A stretch of 64,000 nt of DNA, from contig NZ_CP058595.1 in NCBI RefSeq assembly GCF_013402795.1, positions 3,636,001 through 3,700,000 on the forward strand. The letters run 5' to 3'. The notes below the pieces were generated by a model. The model was given only the letters and a program-made list of their open reading frames with translations. It was not told the origin of the DNA and did no database searches. Below, piece after piece: positions 1-8,559 of the stretch. The position numbers and the translations under genes are program-made. Source of the stretch: Costertonia aggregata (GTDB lineage Bacteria; Bacteroidota; Bacteroidia; Flavobacteriales; Flavobacteriaceae). The stretch's first letter is position 1. Each line of letters opens with the position of its first letter.

Positions 1-338
1 TTGATGTTGATGTAAAGTTCTCATGATTTCAGTTGTTTTAATTGATGTTATGCTTAAAAGACGAACATAAATATTTTTTGTTACAGTACTATGCAATAAA
101 AGGTACTAAATTAGTATATTTTTAACATTTAAATATTTTTAAAATATTGATAATCAATAATTTAAATTTTTTCACTGAATTTTATTTTTTTTAGAAACTG
201 ATTATTTAGACGGGAATAGGGGAGAAGCCTACCCATATTTTGCCTTATAATTTTTTGACTATTAAAGACAAACCAAAACATAAGAAGTACTAAAAGGAGT
301 GTTTCAACGTTATAGTCGTACAACAAAAAACTATACAA
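1..338. other. AT-rich intergenic region, no gene seen
   Basis: I see no supported coding region in this very AT-rich stretch. An AAGGAG-like string near 294-299 is too far from the ATG at 339 to be its ribosome binding site, and the GTG beside it is out of frame with that gene. It may hold the promoter of the lipoprotein gene at 339, but I could not pick a convincing -33/-7 pair. Confidence 0.5.
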
Positions 339-1142
339 ATGAGACGAATATTAGAAAAAATAAGAATGTTCTGTGTAGCATCATTCACTGCTTTATCGAT
401 ATTTTCATGTAGCAATGATGCCGATAGCGAAAATAACAGTTCAGAGGTTTCTTTCACGGCAACCGAATTACAGACGATATTGGAGACCGATGATATTGCA
501 GGCATAACCGATAGTGTCATCGCCGAAGTTTATGTAAATAATGGTAATACAGGCCAAACAGCAAAAAATAATGATTGCTATGATGCCGCGTATACAGATA
601 CAGGTTTTACGGTAACGTTCAACAATTGTAATTTGAATGGTAGCGACAATGTAAATGGCACCTTGTCCGTAGTTTATGCGTCAACAGAAAATACAGCTTC
701 CTTTACGGCGACTTACACAGATTTTTTCGTAGGAAATATTAAGCTCACCGGTACTCGCAGTTACTCATTCAATGCCAATGCAGATGATACGGCATATACT
801 TTTTCTGTTACCAGTGATATTACCGTTACTATGGCAGATGAATCGGTTATCTCGGAAAGCGGCACAAAAACATTTGGTTTTGCCTACAATCAAATGGAAG
901 AAACATTCGTATTTACCCTAAGTGGCGATTGGACGCTGAATGTGGATGACGATACCTACGCCATTAATGTTACGTCTGATTTGGAAGGTAATTTAGGTTG
1001 TGACTATTTGACGAGGGGCGTAATGGCCATAAACAAAAACGGATTGGAAGTCTCGGTCGATTTTGGAGATGGTACTTGTGACGATAAGGCAGAATTAACC
1101 TACCCCAACGGAACGAAAGAAGATATTTCCTTAAGAGATTGA
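339..1142 (+). CDS. Secreted lipoprotein of unknown function
   Basis: I do not recognise a family. The protein is 267 residues. A basic start (MRRILEKIR) leads into a hydrophobic stretch and a lipobox ending at the Cys of IFSCSND (about residue 24), followed by an acidic linker (DADSENNSS). The acidic residues after the lipidated Cys would fit a Bacteroidota outer-membrane or surface lipoprotein. The rest is rich in Thr, Asn, Asp and Gly with alternating beta-type patterns, which suggests a beta-sandwich. It stands alone, with its own terminator at 1171-1199. A role in the envelope is inferred only from the export signal. Confidence 0.75.
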   Translation: MRRILEKIRMFCVASFTALSIFSCSNDADSENNSSEVSFTATELQTILETDDIAGITDSVIAEVYVNNGNTGQTAKNNDCYDAAYTDTGFTVTFNNCNLNGSDNVNGTLSVVYASTENTASFTATYTDFFVGNIKLTGTRSYSFNANADDTAYTFSVTSDITVTMADESVISESGTKTFGFAYNQMEETFVFTLSGDWTLNVDDDTYAINVTSDLEGNLGCDYLTRGVMAINKNGLEVSVDFGDGTCDDKAELTYPNGTKEDISLRD

Positions 1143-1170
1143 TTTTTGAAACAAACTATAATTTTTTTGA

Positions 1171-1199
1171 ACCTCGCTACACAAATAGCGGGGTTTTTT
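1171..1199 (+). terminator. Rho-independent terminator after the lipoprotein gene
   Basis: Stem ACCTCGCTA (1171-1179) pairs with TAGCGGGGT (1186-1194) over 9 bp with one T-G wobble, and the loop is CACAAA. A T run follows. It sits 28 bp after the stop codon at 1142. Confidence 0.8.
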
Positions 1200-1240
1200 A
1201 TTTTCAAAGCAAAATACTTTAGTAAACAAAAAGCAAATCT

Positions 1241-1248
1241 TATCTTTG
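1241..1248 (+). promoter_or_regulatory. Candidate -7 promoter box for the cold-shock-domain gene
   Basis: TATCTTTG matches the Bacteroidota -7 consensus TAnnTTTG. No clean -33 TTG lies about 20 bp upstream, so the call is tentative. If correct, transcription starts near 1255 and gives the gene at 1390 a 5' leader of roughly 135 nt. Long leaders are common on cold-shock mRNAs of other bacteria. Confidence 0.3.
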
Positions 1249-1389
1249 TAGTAAGTTTATAGAAATGGGCATCGCCCGAAATGAAATTCGTTCCAGGTAA
1301 GTTAGTTATAGTTTCTTTTCCACACAATTGCGTTTAGTACTTTCAATTTCTTCATAAACTAAATCGTATTGTATAATTAAAATTACCAA

Positions 1390-1845
1390 ATGGGAAGATC
1401 ACAACAGACCTTTAGTAAAACGGAAAAAGAAAAGAAGAGATTAAAAAAGCGCGAAGAAAAAGCCAAGAAAAAGGAAGCGCGCAAAGCCGAAGCCAAAGAA
1501 AATGGCGGCGGTATTCCTATGGCATATGTAGACTTTAACGGTAATTTGGTCGATACGCCGCCGGACCCAACGATGAAGGTCGAGATCGAGGCCGAGGATA
1601 TCGTATTGGGTATTCCCAAAAAAGAGGAGGGCGAAGAGGAAGAGTTCGATCCGGTACGCAAAGGAAAAGTATCTTTCTTTGATTCCTCCAAAGGATTTGG
1701 TTTTATTATCGATTCTGAAAATTCCGAAAAATATTTTGTTCATGTCAGCGGTCTTATTGATGAAATATTCGAAAACGACAAAGTCTCCTTTGAGCTCGAA
1801 AAAGGGCAAAGGGGCATGAACGCTGTTCGGGTCAAAAAAGTGTAG
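1390..1845 (+). CDS. Cold-shock-domain protein with Lys-rich N-terminal tail
   Basis: This 151-residue protein ends in a cold-shock domain (about residues 85-151). The RNP1-type motif KGFGFI and an RNP2-like YFVHVSGL are visible, and it starts with RKGKVSFFD. Cold-shock domains bind single-stranded RNA or DNA and act as RNA chaperones in the cytoplasm. Residues 1-45 are a highly basic Lys/Arg/Glu-rich helix (KEKKRLKKREEKAKKKEARK), likely a second nucleic-acid-binding or ribosome-binding segment. An acidic linker (KKEEGEEEEFD) joins the two parts. The protein is about twice the length of a classical CspA. Confidence 0.9.
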   Translation: MGRSQQTFSKTEKEKKRLKKREEKAKKKEARKAEAKENGGGIPMAYVDFNGNLVDTPPDPTMKVEIEAEDIVLGIPKKEEGEEEEFDPVRKGKVSFFDSSKGFGFIIDSENSEKYFVHVSGLIDEIFENDKVSFELEKGQRGMNAVRVKKV

Positions 1846-1848
1846 TAA

Positions 1849-2424
1849 CTACAACAAACTGCCCATTGAAATACATTTTCCCTCGGTCAACCCATCCAAT
1901 GTGATTTCTCCGATACGTACCCTAACCAATCTAAGCGTGGGATAGCCAATAGCTGCCGTCATTTTTCGCACGTGCCTGTATTTTCCTTCGGTCAATACTA
2001 GCGTTATCCACGAAGTAGGCCTATGTCTACCGATACGCAATGCCGAACATGCATCGGGTAGGGTAGTGGGAGCTTTGATTTTCGCTATAAAACGTGGTTT
2101 GGCAACATATTTTTTGCCCTGTACACCTATCGTAACCCCTTGCATTAAATTTACCAATGCAGCTACGGTTATCTCCCCGTCCAACTGGGCATAATATTCC
2201 TTTTCGACTCCTGAACGGTTTATCGTATCACATAATTTTCCATCGGTAGTCAATAATAATAAACCCTCGGATTTTTCATCCAGTCGGCCTACGGGCATAA
2301 TACCTTCTGGAAACTCCCCTAGACTTGACAGAAAACGTTTCCTTTTGGCCTGTTTTATGTCATTGGATGAAAATTGACACAAAATCCCGCAGGGTTTATA
2401 TAATTTGTAATGATAATGTTGCAC
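1849..2424 (-). CDS. rluE: 23S rRNA pseudouridine synthase, RluE/RsuA family
   Basis: The 191-residue protein begins HYKLYKPCGILCQ, the start typical of RsuA/RluB/RluE/RluF enzymes that lack the N-terminal S4 domain, as RluE does. The catalytic Asp motif is VGRLDEKSEGLLLLT (about residues 61-75), and the later RHVRKMTAAIGYPTLRLVR block is the usual family signature. It should isomerise one uridine in 23S rRNA to pseudouridine. It converges on the cold-shock-domain gene with only 3 bp between stop codons. RluE is the best guess by length and domain content; the target uridine is inferred. Confidence 0.85.
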   Translation of the reverse strand: MQHYHYKLYKPCGILCQFSSNDIKQAKRKRFLSSLGEFPEGIMPVGRLDEKSEGLLLLTTDGKLCDTINRSGVEKEYYAQLDGEITVAALVNLMQGVTIGVQGKKYVAKPRFIAKIKAPTTLPDACSALRIGRHRPTSWITLVLTEGKYRHVRKMTAAIGYPTLRLVRVRIGEITLDGLTEGKCISMGSLL

Positions 2425-2641
2425 ATGTTTGATTTTTTGAAAAGAACCCGTTTAAACTCTTCTCACTTCTTGTAAAATTCCACTTTTTCACTTGAATGCA
2501 AAAGTCTAGATGAGTTCAAAGATAACGCTACTGTAATTTTTGTGTACAAAAGCATAATCAAGATATATCGGTGAATGCGATATTGTTAAATTTTTATTCG
2601 ATAAAGATTTTACTTTTTTGTAATTTCAAAAAAAAATTGAA

Positions 2642-3016
2642 ATGAACTATTTAGTTATTGCACTTCAACTCATTGTTGGTATCAGTATTTTGAACGTTTG
2701 GCTGGTTCAAAACAAAAAACCCACCCAATGGCGTGGTGGTGATGCCAAAACCATACAAGAAGAATTTAAAGTTTACGGTTTGCCGGCTTGGAGCTGTTAT
2801 GTAGTAGGTTTTTTGAAAGTTGTTTTGGCCATAGGCCTGATTACCGCCATATGGGTGCCCATGTTGCTGGGCCCATCTGCCCTTGGGCTTGCCATTTTAT
2901 TGTCCGGTTCGGTGCTAATGCACATCAAAATAAACGACCCTATTAAAAAGTCGTTTCCCGCCTTGTTGTTTTTACTGTTGTGTGCTTATCTGATATACCA
3001 CAGCTACGGTTTCTAG
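2642..3016 (+). CDS. DoxX-like small membrane protein
   Basis: The 124-residue protein has four hydrophobic segments (about residues 3-20, 52-72, 74-94 and 104-122), the layout of the DoxX/DoxX-like family. The KINDPIKKSFPALLF segment recurs almost unchanged as KIKDSVWQSFPALFY in the convergent neighbour, so the two are paralogues. Members are integral inner-membrane proteins, some linked to quinone or thiol redox chemistry, but the role here is unknown. Its stop codon overlaps the last codons of the opposite-strand gene ending at 3013. Confidence 0.75.
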   Translation: MNYLVIALQLIVGISILNVWLVQNKKPTQWRGGDAKTIQEEFKVYGLPAWSCYVVGFLKVVLAIGLITAIWVPMLLGPSALGLAILLSGSVLMHIKINDPIKKSFPALLFLLLCAYLIYHSYGF

Positions 3017-3360
3017 ATCAAATCAAACAGTGCTTCTGCCAAATAAAAATTGAGTATAGCATAAAATAAGGCAGGAAACGATTGCCACACACTATCCTTT
3101 ATTTTTATTCGCACGGCAAAGCCCAAAGTCATCAATATTGTTAGGCCTGTAGCCGACACAAAAGCAATAACCGATGAAAAAAAATACCCCAACAATAGTC
3201 CCGAAGCGCCGACCAATTGTAAGGCACCCACTGTTTTTCTGAACGAATTGAGTCCATATCTCACGAATTCTGTCCTCATCCTTGGTGACATAAAACAGCC
3301 TAGACCAAAAAAAATAAACGAAACTGCAGAAAAAAGTAAAGCTACTGTCATCAAATTCAT
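3013..3360 (-). CDS. DoxX-like small membrane protein (paralogue of neighbour)
   Basis: I place the start at the ATG at 3360 (MNLMTVALLFS). The open frame extends upstream to 3525, but that part is poorly hydrophobic and does not look like the family. The 115-residue protein has four hydrophobic segments and the KIKDSVWQSFPALFY block shared with the protein at 2642-3016. The two genes are arranged tail to tail with overlapping stop codons, consistent with an old inverted duplication. It is an inner-membrane protein of unknown biochemical role. Confidence 0.7.
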   Translation of the reverse strand: MNLMTVALLFSAVSFIFFGLGCFMSPRMRTEFVRYGLNSFRKTVGALQLVGASGLLLGYFFSSVIAFVSATGLTILMTLGFAVRIKIKDSVWQSFPALFYAILNFYLAEALFDLI

Positions 3361-3459
3361 AGGCTTGGCAAAGATAGTCCATAAATAGTATTGACTCAGA
3401 AAATGCTTATGATTAGTGTTCCTAAATCTTTTATTGTAGTTTGATGTATATTTATTTCC

Positions 3460-4710
3460 ATGAAAAAGTCTGATATTAAAATCCATATTGTTGGTGCCGG
3501 GGTAAGTGGTCTTATTGCCGCACAAATTTTAGAAAAAAAAGGATATACACCCACGATTCTCGAAAAAACCGATTGGGTAGGAGGTCGTGTCAAAACTGAT
3601 ATTGTCAACGGCTACCAACTGGACCATGGCTTTCAAGTGTTGTTGGATGCCTATCCCATGGCCCAAAAATATCTGGATTATGCTTCATTGGATCTACAAG
3701 AGTTTCTCCCGGGCGCAGTGGTTTACAAAAATGGCAAACCCCGTATTATCGGCGATGCGTTACGTGATATATCGCTTTTATGGCCTACTTTGTTTTCAGG
3801 CATAGGCACTTTTTCTGATAAGCTCAAGGTTTTTAAATTAAATACGGCCCTCAAAAAGAAGTCAATTGCGAGTATATTCGACACCAAAGCCACAACAACA
3901 TTGGCGTTGCTAAAATCCAGGGGGTTTTCCGAAACTTTCATAACTGATTTTTTCAAACCTTTTTTTAGCGGTATTTTCTTGGAACCGGATTTGGCTACAT
4001 CTAGCCGAATGTTTGAATTTGTATACAAAATGTTCGGAGAAGGCTTGGCGGTATTGCCGAAATCGGGTATTGCCGCGATTCCAGAACAATTAAAAGAAAA
4101 ATTGTCATCTACCCGCATACAGTTTAATACCAACGTTGACACCGTGCTAGAGGGCGAAATTCATTTAGAAAACGGTTCTACCATAAAAAGTGATTACACA
4201 TTACTTTCCACGCCTGATATTGCTTTAAGCCAAAATAAAGGTAAAACCCCCGTAAAATGGAAAAGTTGTGATACGCTGTATTTTACAGTTCCTAAAAGAA
4301 GTGTTCAAAAACCATTGATAGGCCTGATTGCAAAAAACGATGCGCTTGTAAATAATATCTTTTTTCATACAAGTCTGGAAATGGGCACCAAAGGCAAAGA
4401 GGAGTTACTATCGGTCACGGTCGTAAAATCACATACTTTATCATCGGAAAAACTAATCGATACCGTACAAAGAGAACTCCGGGATGAATGTAAAATTGCG
4501 AATACCAAATTTTTAAAGCAATACCGCATACCCCGAGCATTACCCGATTTAAATAACATAGCCTACACGCTCTCGGCCGAAGAAGCTCAAATTGGCCCCA
4601 AACTATTTGCTATTGGCGATTATATGCTGAACGGTTCGCTAAATGCGGCCATGCATAGTGCTGAAGTTGCCACCCACGCATTAACGACCAAGATTGAAAA
4701 TGACATGTAA
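3460..4710 (+). CDS. FAD-dependent amine oxidase/phytoene-desaturase-like oxidoreductase
   Basis: The 416-residue protein starts with a Rossmann dinucleotide-binding motif, GAGVSGLIAAQILEKKGY (about residues 12-29), followed by the second GG signature VGGRVKTD. It ends with a FAD-contacting block, AIGDYMLNGSLNAAMHSAE. That is the layout of the flavin amine oxidase / phytoene dehydrogenase / protoporphyrinogen oxidase superfamily. Length is normal for the group. The substrate cannot be read from the sequence and no carotenoid gene lies nearby, so a carotenoid role would be speculation. Confidence 0.8.
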   Translation: MKKSDIKIHIVGAGVSGLIAAQILEKKGYTPTILEKTDWVGGRVKTDIVNGYQLDHGFQVLLDAYPMAQKYLDYASLDLQEFLPGAVVYKNGKPRIIGDALRDISLLWPTLFSGIGTFSDKLKVFKLNTALKKKSIASIFDTKATTTLALLKSRGFSETFITDFFKPFFSGIFLEPDLATSSRMFEFVYKMFGEGLAVLPKSGIAAIPEQLKEKLSSTRIQFNTNVDTVLEGEIHLENGSTIKSDYTLLSTPDIALSQNKGKTPVKWKSCDTLYFTVPKRSVQKPLIGLIAKNDALVNNIFFHTSLEMGTKGKEELLSVTVVKSHTLSSEKLIDTVQRELRDECKIANTKFLKQYRIPRALPDLNNIAYTLSAEEAQIGPKLFAIGDYMLNGSLNAAMHSAEVATHALTTKIENDM

Positions 4711-4768
4711 ACGTGGGTTTCATAAAAATTTGGAGTGATTATTGATGCGTATATTATAAAGGTTTAAG

Positions 4769-5335
4769 ATGGAAACGATACAGAATAAAATATTAAAATG
4801 TTCGCTGATTGTGTTATTATTTATTGTTGCGGGTTGTGCTAGCAAGTCGAAGGTAAAGTACAGTCAAGAGCAATTGAGCCAAGTGAACGAGATGGTATCC
4901 AACAAAAAGTTCGAGATTAATTCCCAACGGGCGTTACCCTTGACAACCAATGCACTGCAAAGTGTCATTAATGCGGGTATCTTACTGCCTGACAGTAATG
5001 CCGGCAGCATAAACCTTCTGGGCAATACCAATCACTTACGAATGTATGGCGATAGCATAAGTATTTATTTGCCCTATTTTGGCGAGCGTCAGTTGGCTGC
5101 CGCATACAACAATAACGAAATCGGTATACAGGTAGATTCGGTATTGGAGGATGCCGATATCGATTTTAATGAAGATAGGAACAGGTATGAAATTACCTTT
5201 AGCGCGGAACAGGATATGGAATCGTTGAATTTTAGATTGATAATCTTTCCAAATTTAAATAGTACAATATACGTGAACAGTTCCCATCGCAACCCTATCA
5301 CATACCAAGGTAAAGTAACGCCTGTCTCAGAATGA
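4769..5335 (+). CDS. DUF4251-family lipoprotein
   Basis: The 188-residue protein has a signal peptide with lipobox VAGCASK (Cys about residue 23). The body resembles DUF4251 proteins, which are common in Bacteroidota: a stretch on 'KKFEINSQRALP' is followed by a region with GNTNHLRMYGDSISIYLPYFG and a C-terminal 'NPITYQGKV' block. The function of DUF4251 is not established. It would be lipid-anchored in the envelope. It lies between two unrelated same-strand genes, with 58 bp upstream and 71 bp downstream. Confidence 0.75.
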   Translation: METIQNKILKCSLIVLLFIVAGCASKSKVKYSQEQLSQVNEMVSNKKFEINSQRALPLTTNALQSVINAGILLPDSNAGSINLLGNTNHLRMYGDSISIYLPYFGERQLAAAYNNNEIGIQVDSVLEDADIDFNEDRNRYEITFSAEQDMESLNFRLIIFPNLNSTIYVNSSHRNPITYQGKVTPVSE

Positions 5336-5406
5336 TTTTTCATTCGAGCCAACCTGTTGATGGCATATAATGCTTAACTTTAACACCGTATTCAAACAAA
5401 ATTAAA

Positions 5407-6597
5407 ATGAAGGGAATTTCGGTAGCAACTATTTTGCTTTTAGCGATATCAATTGGTTTTTTCTCTTGTAAGGACGTAAAAAAACAAAAAGAGGAAAGCC
5501 CTAAAATTGAATACGATGAGCCGGTATCAGTTCTTCCAATCAATACATTAAAACTTCCCGAAGGATTTAAAATAGAAGTCTATGCCGATAGTATTGACGG
5601 AGCACGATCCATGGCAATGAGTGATAATGGTACCTTATTCGTGGGAACACGAAACGATAAGACCATTTATGCCATACAAGACAGGGATGGCGATTACAGG
5701 GCCGACCGTACCATATTATTGGACACCACCATGGAAGTGCCAAATGGTATCGCCTACAAAGACGGGGACCTTTATGTCGCAGAAGTCGATCGTTTGCTTA
5801 AATACCCGAACATTGAGTCGCATTTGGACTCGCTTCCAAAACCGGAAGTCATTTATGAGGATTATCCGGATAAATTTCACCATGGTTGGAAGTATATCGC
5901 ATTTGGCCCGGACGGTAAACTATACGTTCCCGTTGGTGCACCTTGCAATATTTGCGATTCCACATCGGTTGATGAACGTTTTGCCACCATAACGAGAATG
6001 GACCCGGATGGCAGCAATCGGGAGATATATGCCAAGGGTGTTCGTAATACCGTAGGTTTTACCTGGCATCCCGACACTAAGGAAATGTGGTTTACCGATA
6101 ATGGGCGAGATATGTTAGGTGATGATATTCCGCCTTGCGAGCTCAATCGTATCGCTGAAGCCGGACAACATTTTGGATACCCATATTGCCATGGCGGTAT
6201 AATCAAAGACCCTGAGTTTGGCGATCAAAAACCATGTTCCGATTTTGTTGCTCCCGTTCAGGCGCTAGGTGCACACGTTGCACCTTTGGGAATCAAGTTT
6301 TACGAAGGCGATATGTTTCCCAAGAGTTACAAAGGACATGCGTTTATTGCAGAGCATGGCTCTTGGAACCGAACAAAAAAAGTAGGATATCGAATATCAT
6401 TGGTAAAATTGGACGGCAACGAAGCAGTCGGCTATGAAACCTTTTTAGAAGGTTGGTTGGACGATGCATCCCAAGAACAGTTTGGTCGTCCTGTAGATAT
6501 CCTGTTTTTAGATGATGGCTCTATGCTAATTTCAGACGATTATGGCGATGCCATTTACAGGGTTACTTATTCTGAACAAATCGCTAGCACAAACTAG
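5407..6597 (+). CDS. Sorbosone/PQQ-sugar-dehydrogenase-like beta-propeller lipoprotein
   Basis: The 396-residue protein has lipobox FFSCKD (Cys about residue 21) and then a six-bladed beta-propeller of the glucose/L-sorbosone dehydrogenase family. Typical blocks include VPNGIAYKDGDLYVAEVDRL, HGWKYIAFGPDGKLYVPVGAPCNIC, GVRNTVGFTWHP, FTDNGRDMLGDDIPPCELN and FIAEHGSWNR. The His, Arg and acidic residues in these blocks are those that line the PQQ site in characterised relatives. I infer a periplasmic or surface-anchored, PQQ-dependent oxidation of an aldose or sorbosone-like compound. The sugar isomerase-like gene next door, on the opposite strand, hints at sugar use. Confidence 0.8.
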   Translation: MKGISVATILLLAISIGFFSCKDVKKQKEESPKIEYDEPVSVLPINTLKLPEGFKIEVYADSIDGARSMAMSDNGTLFVGTRNDKTIYAIQDRDGDYRADRTILLDTTMEVPNGIAYKDGDLYVAEVDRLLKYPNIESHLDSLPKPEVIYEDYPDKFHHGWKYIAFGPDGKLYVPVGAPCNICDSTSVDERFATITRMDPDGSNREIYAKGVRNTVGFTWHPDTKEMWFTDNGRDMLGDDIPPCELNRIAEAGQHFGYPYCHGGIIKDPEFGDQKPCSDFVAPVQALGAHVAPLGIKFYEGDMFPKSYKGHAFIAEHGSWNRTKKVGYRISLVKLDGNEAVGYETFLEGWLDDASQEQFGRPVDILFLDDGSMLISDDYGDAIYRVTYSEQIASTN

Positions 6598-6645
6598 TTA
6601 AGTCTCTGCTGTGCTATTTTGATGTACGAGCGGAATTGTGAAACA

Positions 6646-7509
6646 TTACTTGAATCCAATTTCTTTTAGCCCCTTGTGACTTATTTTGATGACGTCAAGC
6701 GGTTTTTGGCCAAAAGTTTGATCTTGTTCCACAAAATAGTATTTCATTCCGGACATTTTCTTATACTCAAGAATCTTGGTAAAATTGATGTTTCCAGTGC
6801 CTACAGGTGCAAATTTACCTTCATCGTCCATATCCTTGACATGCCAAGCCTTAAAACGCTTGGGGTACCTTTTGAAATATGCAATGGGGTCTGCCCCTGC
6901 TTTGGTGACCCAAAATAAATCCATTTGAAAGTTTACATATTTGGGATTGCAGTGTTCCAGTAGATAATCAATGGGAACAATACCGTCGCCATCTTTTTTA
7001 AACTCAAAATCATGGTTATGGTACAACAGTTTGAGTCCGGCTTTATGGGCTTTTTCCCCTAATTCATTCAAGATTTCGGAGAGATTAGCAGTTCCACCCG
7101 TCATACCCATGGTTTGCGTAGCGGTATCATACGTAAAAAGCCCCATGGGCGGAATGGGTACCACAAAATATTTGAATCCTGCAGCTTTGGCATCTGCGAA
7201 CATGGTTTCGGCATTGTCCAAGGCTATATCGGATTGATGTGTACTTATGGGTCTTAACTGTATGCTTTTCAGATAGGCCTTGAACTCTTTGGGCGACAAA
7301 CCGTAATACATGCCATTTGCATAACCGGCAGCCTCGATATTTTTATAACCTGCATCGGCGACCTCCTTTAAGGTAGCTTTTGCATTGGTGGCCATATCAT
7401 CCCTTACGGTGTAAAGGGCCAATCCACCAAAATTGTTTTGTGAAGTCGCGTTAAAAGTACTGGCGATACAAATTGCGAATACTATTGTTCTAAAGGTTTT
7501 TTGTATCAT
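6646..7509 (-). CDS. Secreted sugar phosphate isomerase/epimerase-like TIM barrel
   Basis: The 287-residue protein has a cleavable signal peptide (MIQKTFRTIVFAICIASTFNATSQ reads as basic start, hydrophobic core, then TSQ/N). The body is an AP-endonuclease-2/xylose isomerase-like TIM barrel. Visible blocks are LYTVRDDM, EVADAGYKNIEAAGY, LLYHNHDFEF and HVKDMDDEGKFAPVGTGNI, which carry the His, Glu and Asp residues expected at the divalent-metal site. Export implies a periplasmic isomerase or dehydratase acting on a sugar derivative. The gene converges on the sorbosone dehydrogenase-like gene, 48 bp apart. Confidence 0.8.
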   Translation of the reverse strand: MIQKTFRTIVFAICIASTFNATSQNNFGGLALYTVRDDMATNAKATLKEVADAGYKNIEAAGYANGMYYGLSPKEFKAYLKSIQLRPISTHQSDIALDNAETMFADAKAAGFKYFVVPIPPMGLFTYDTATQTMGMTGGTANLSEILNELGEKAHKAGLKLLYHNHDFEFKKDGDGIVPIDYLLEHCNPKYVNFQMDLFWVTKAGADPIAYFKRYPKRFKAWHVKDMDDEGKFAPVGTGNINFTKILEYKKMSGMKYYFVEQDQTFGQKPLDVIKISHKGLKEIGFK

Positions 7510-7661
7510 TCTCTCTAATTAAAGATTACAAAGTCTAAAAATAAGGATATCAGAATAAACCGTTGCAAAATTATGCTGCTGTGTCATTTGTTTTTAACAC
7601 TTTGTGAGGGTCTAAATGTATGTATCGTAAACCATAACAAAGGTTTTGGCATTATCATTAA

Positions 7662-8339
7662 TCAAAAAAGAGTATAAAGTGTAGTTGTTATAACACCATC
7701 ATAATCATTTAGAGCAACGGACAATAATTGGTTTTCTTCTTTTACCTTGAATTTAAAAGGCGGTGCCAATACATCTAATCCACTTTGTTTTTTTAGTCTG
7801 GTTCCTTGTCCCGAAATAATATCGGTATTGGGTGTGAAACTTCCTTCGGGTATATGTTCCGTTATGATAACATATTTAAAGCCAGTTAATTTATTCAAGA
7901 TTTTTTGTACTTCGGTATTTGATAAATGCTGTAATACGAGTCTTAAAATCGCGCAATCCCCAGATGGCAGATCGTCTACTGCCATATCCAAACAGAAAAA
8001 TTCCAAGTTGTCCATTTCAAACTTTTCTTTGTTATGTTCGATAAGGCCAGGTACGATATCAATGGCTATGTACGTATTCGTATACTGTACCAAATCTTTT
8101 CCCACGTTAAAATCACCACAGCCCAAATCACAGACCGTGAGCTTATTCTTGAAAGACGTAAAGAAGGATGCCAATACATTTATGTACGGATTCACTATTG
8201 TAGGGTCGTGAGAACCTTTACCCGAATAAAATGTGGATGAACCGCTCCCCCAAAGATTCATTTCATATACTTGCTCCATAGCTTCTTTGGTCGGCCATGG
8301 TTTCTTTACTCTTTTTGGGCTGTTCTCCCTATTTCTCAT
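7662..8339 (-). CDS. Class I SAM-dependent methyltransferase
   Basis: The 225-residue protein contains a class I methyltransferase fold. Motif I is VCDLGCGDFNVGK (about residues 68-80), an acidic loop follows at YIAIDIVPGLIE, and LRLVLQHLSN fits motif IV/V. There is no signal peptide, so it is cytoplasmic. The N-terminal MNLWGSGSSTFYSGKGSHDP block is typical of a group of small uncharacterised bacterial methyltransferases. It is monocistronic, with about 150 bp on the downstream side. The substrate is unknown. Confidence 0.75.
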   Translation of the reverse strand: MRNRENSPKRVKKPWPTKEAMEQVYEMNLWGSGSSTFYSGKGSHDPTIVNPYINVLASFFTSFKNKLTVCDLGCGDFNVGKDLVQYTNTYIAIDIVPGLIEHNKEKFEMDNLEFFCLDMAVDDLPSGDCAILRLVLQHLSNTEVQKILNKLTGFKYVIITEHIPEGSFTPNTDIISGQGTRLKKQSGLDVLAPPFKFKVKEENQLLSVALNDYDGVITTTLYTLF

Positions 8340-8559
8340 AAAGGGGTATTTATATCACTAACATATTCTTCCAAAAAAATGTAGTGGTGTATGATATCAA
8401 AATTGATTAACCATAAATTTAACACGTTCGATACTAAAACCTTGCAATCAAGGGGCAGATATCTTTACGAGAAACCTTAATTTATATCAAAGACCATCAA
8501 AAACATCTAAAAACCGGTTTCATTCGTATCAGTAATGAACCAAATTCCATTGACTGTTT

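Noticed and set aside
1383-1809. Minus-strand frames opposite the cold-shock-domain gene
   Set aside because: They are the antisense of a Lys/Glu-rich coding region; the plus strand has a clear conserved domain.
3361-3525. N-terminal extension of the DoxX-like gene
   Set aside because: The extra 55 residues are polar and unlike the family; the ATG at 3360 gives a normal DoxX-like protein, and the extension overlaps the next gene's promoter and start.
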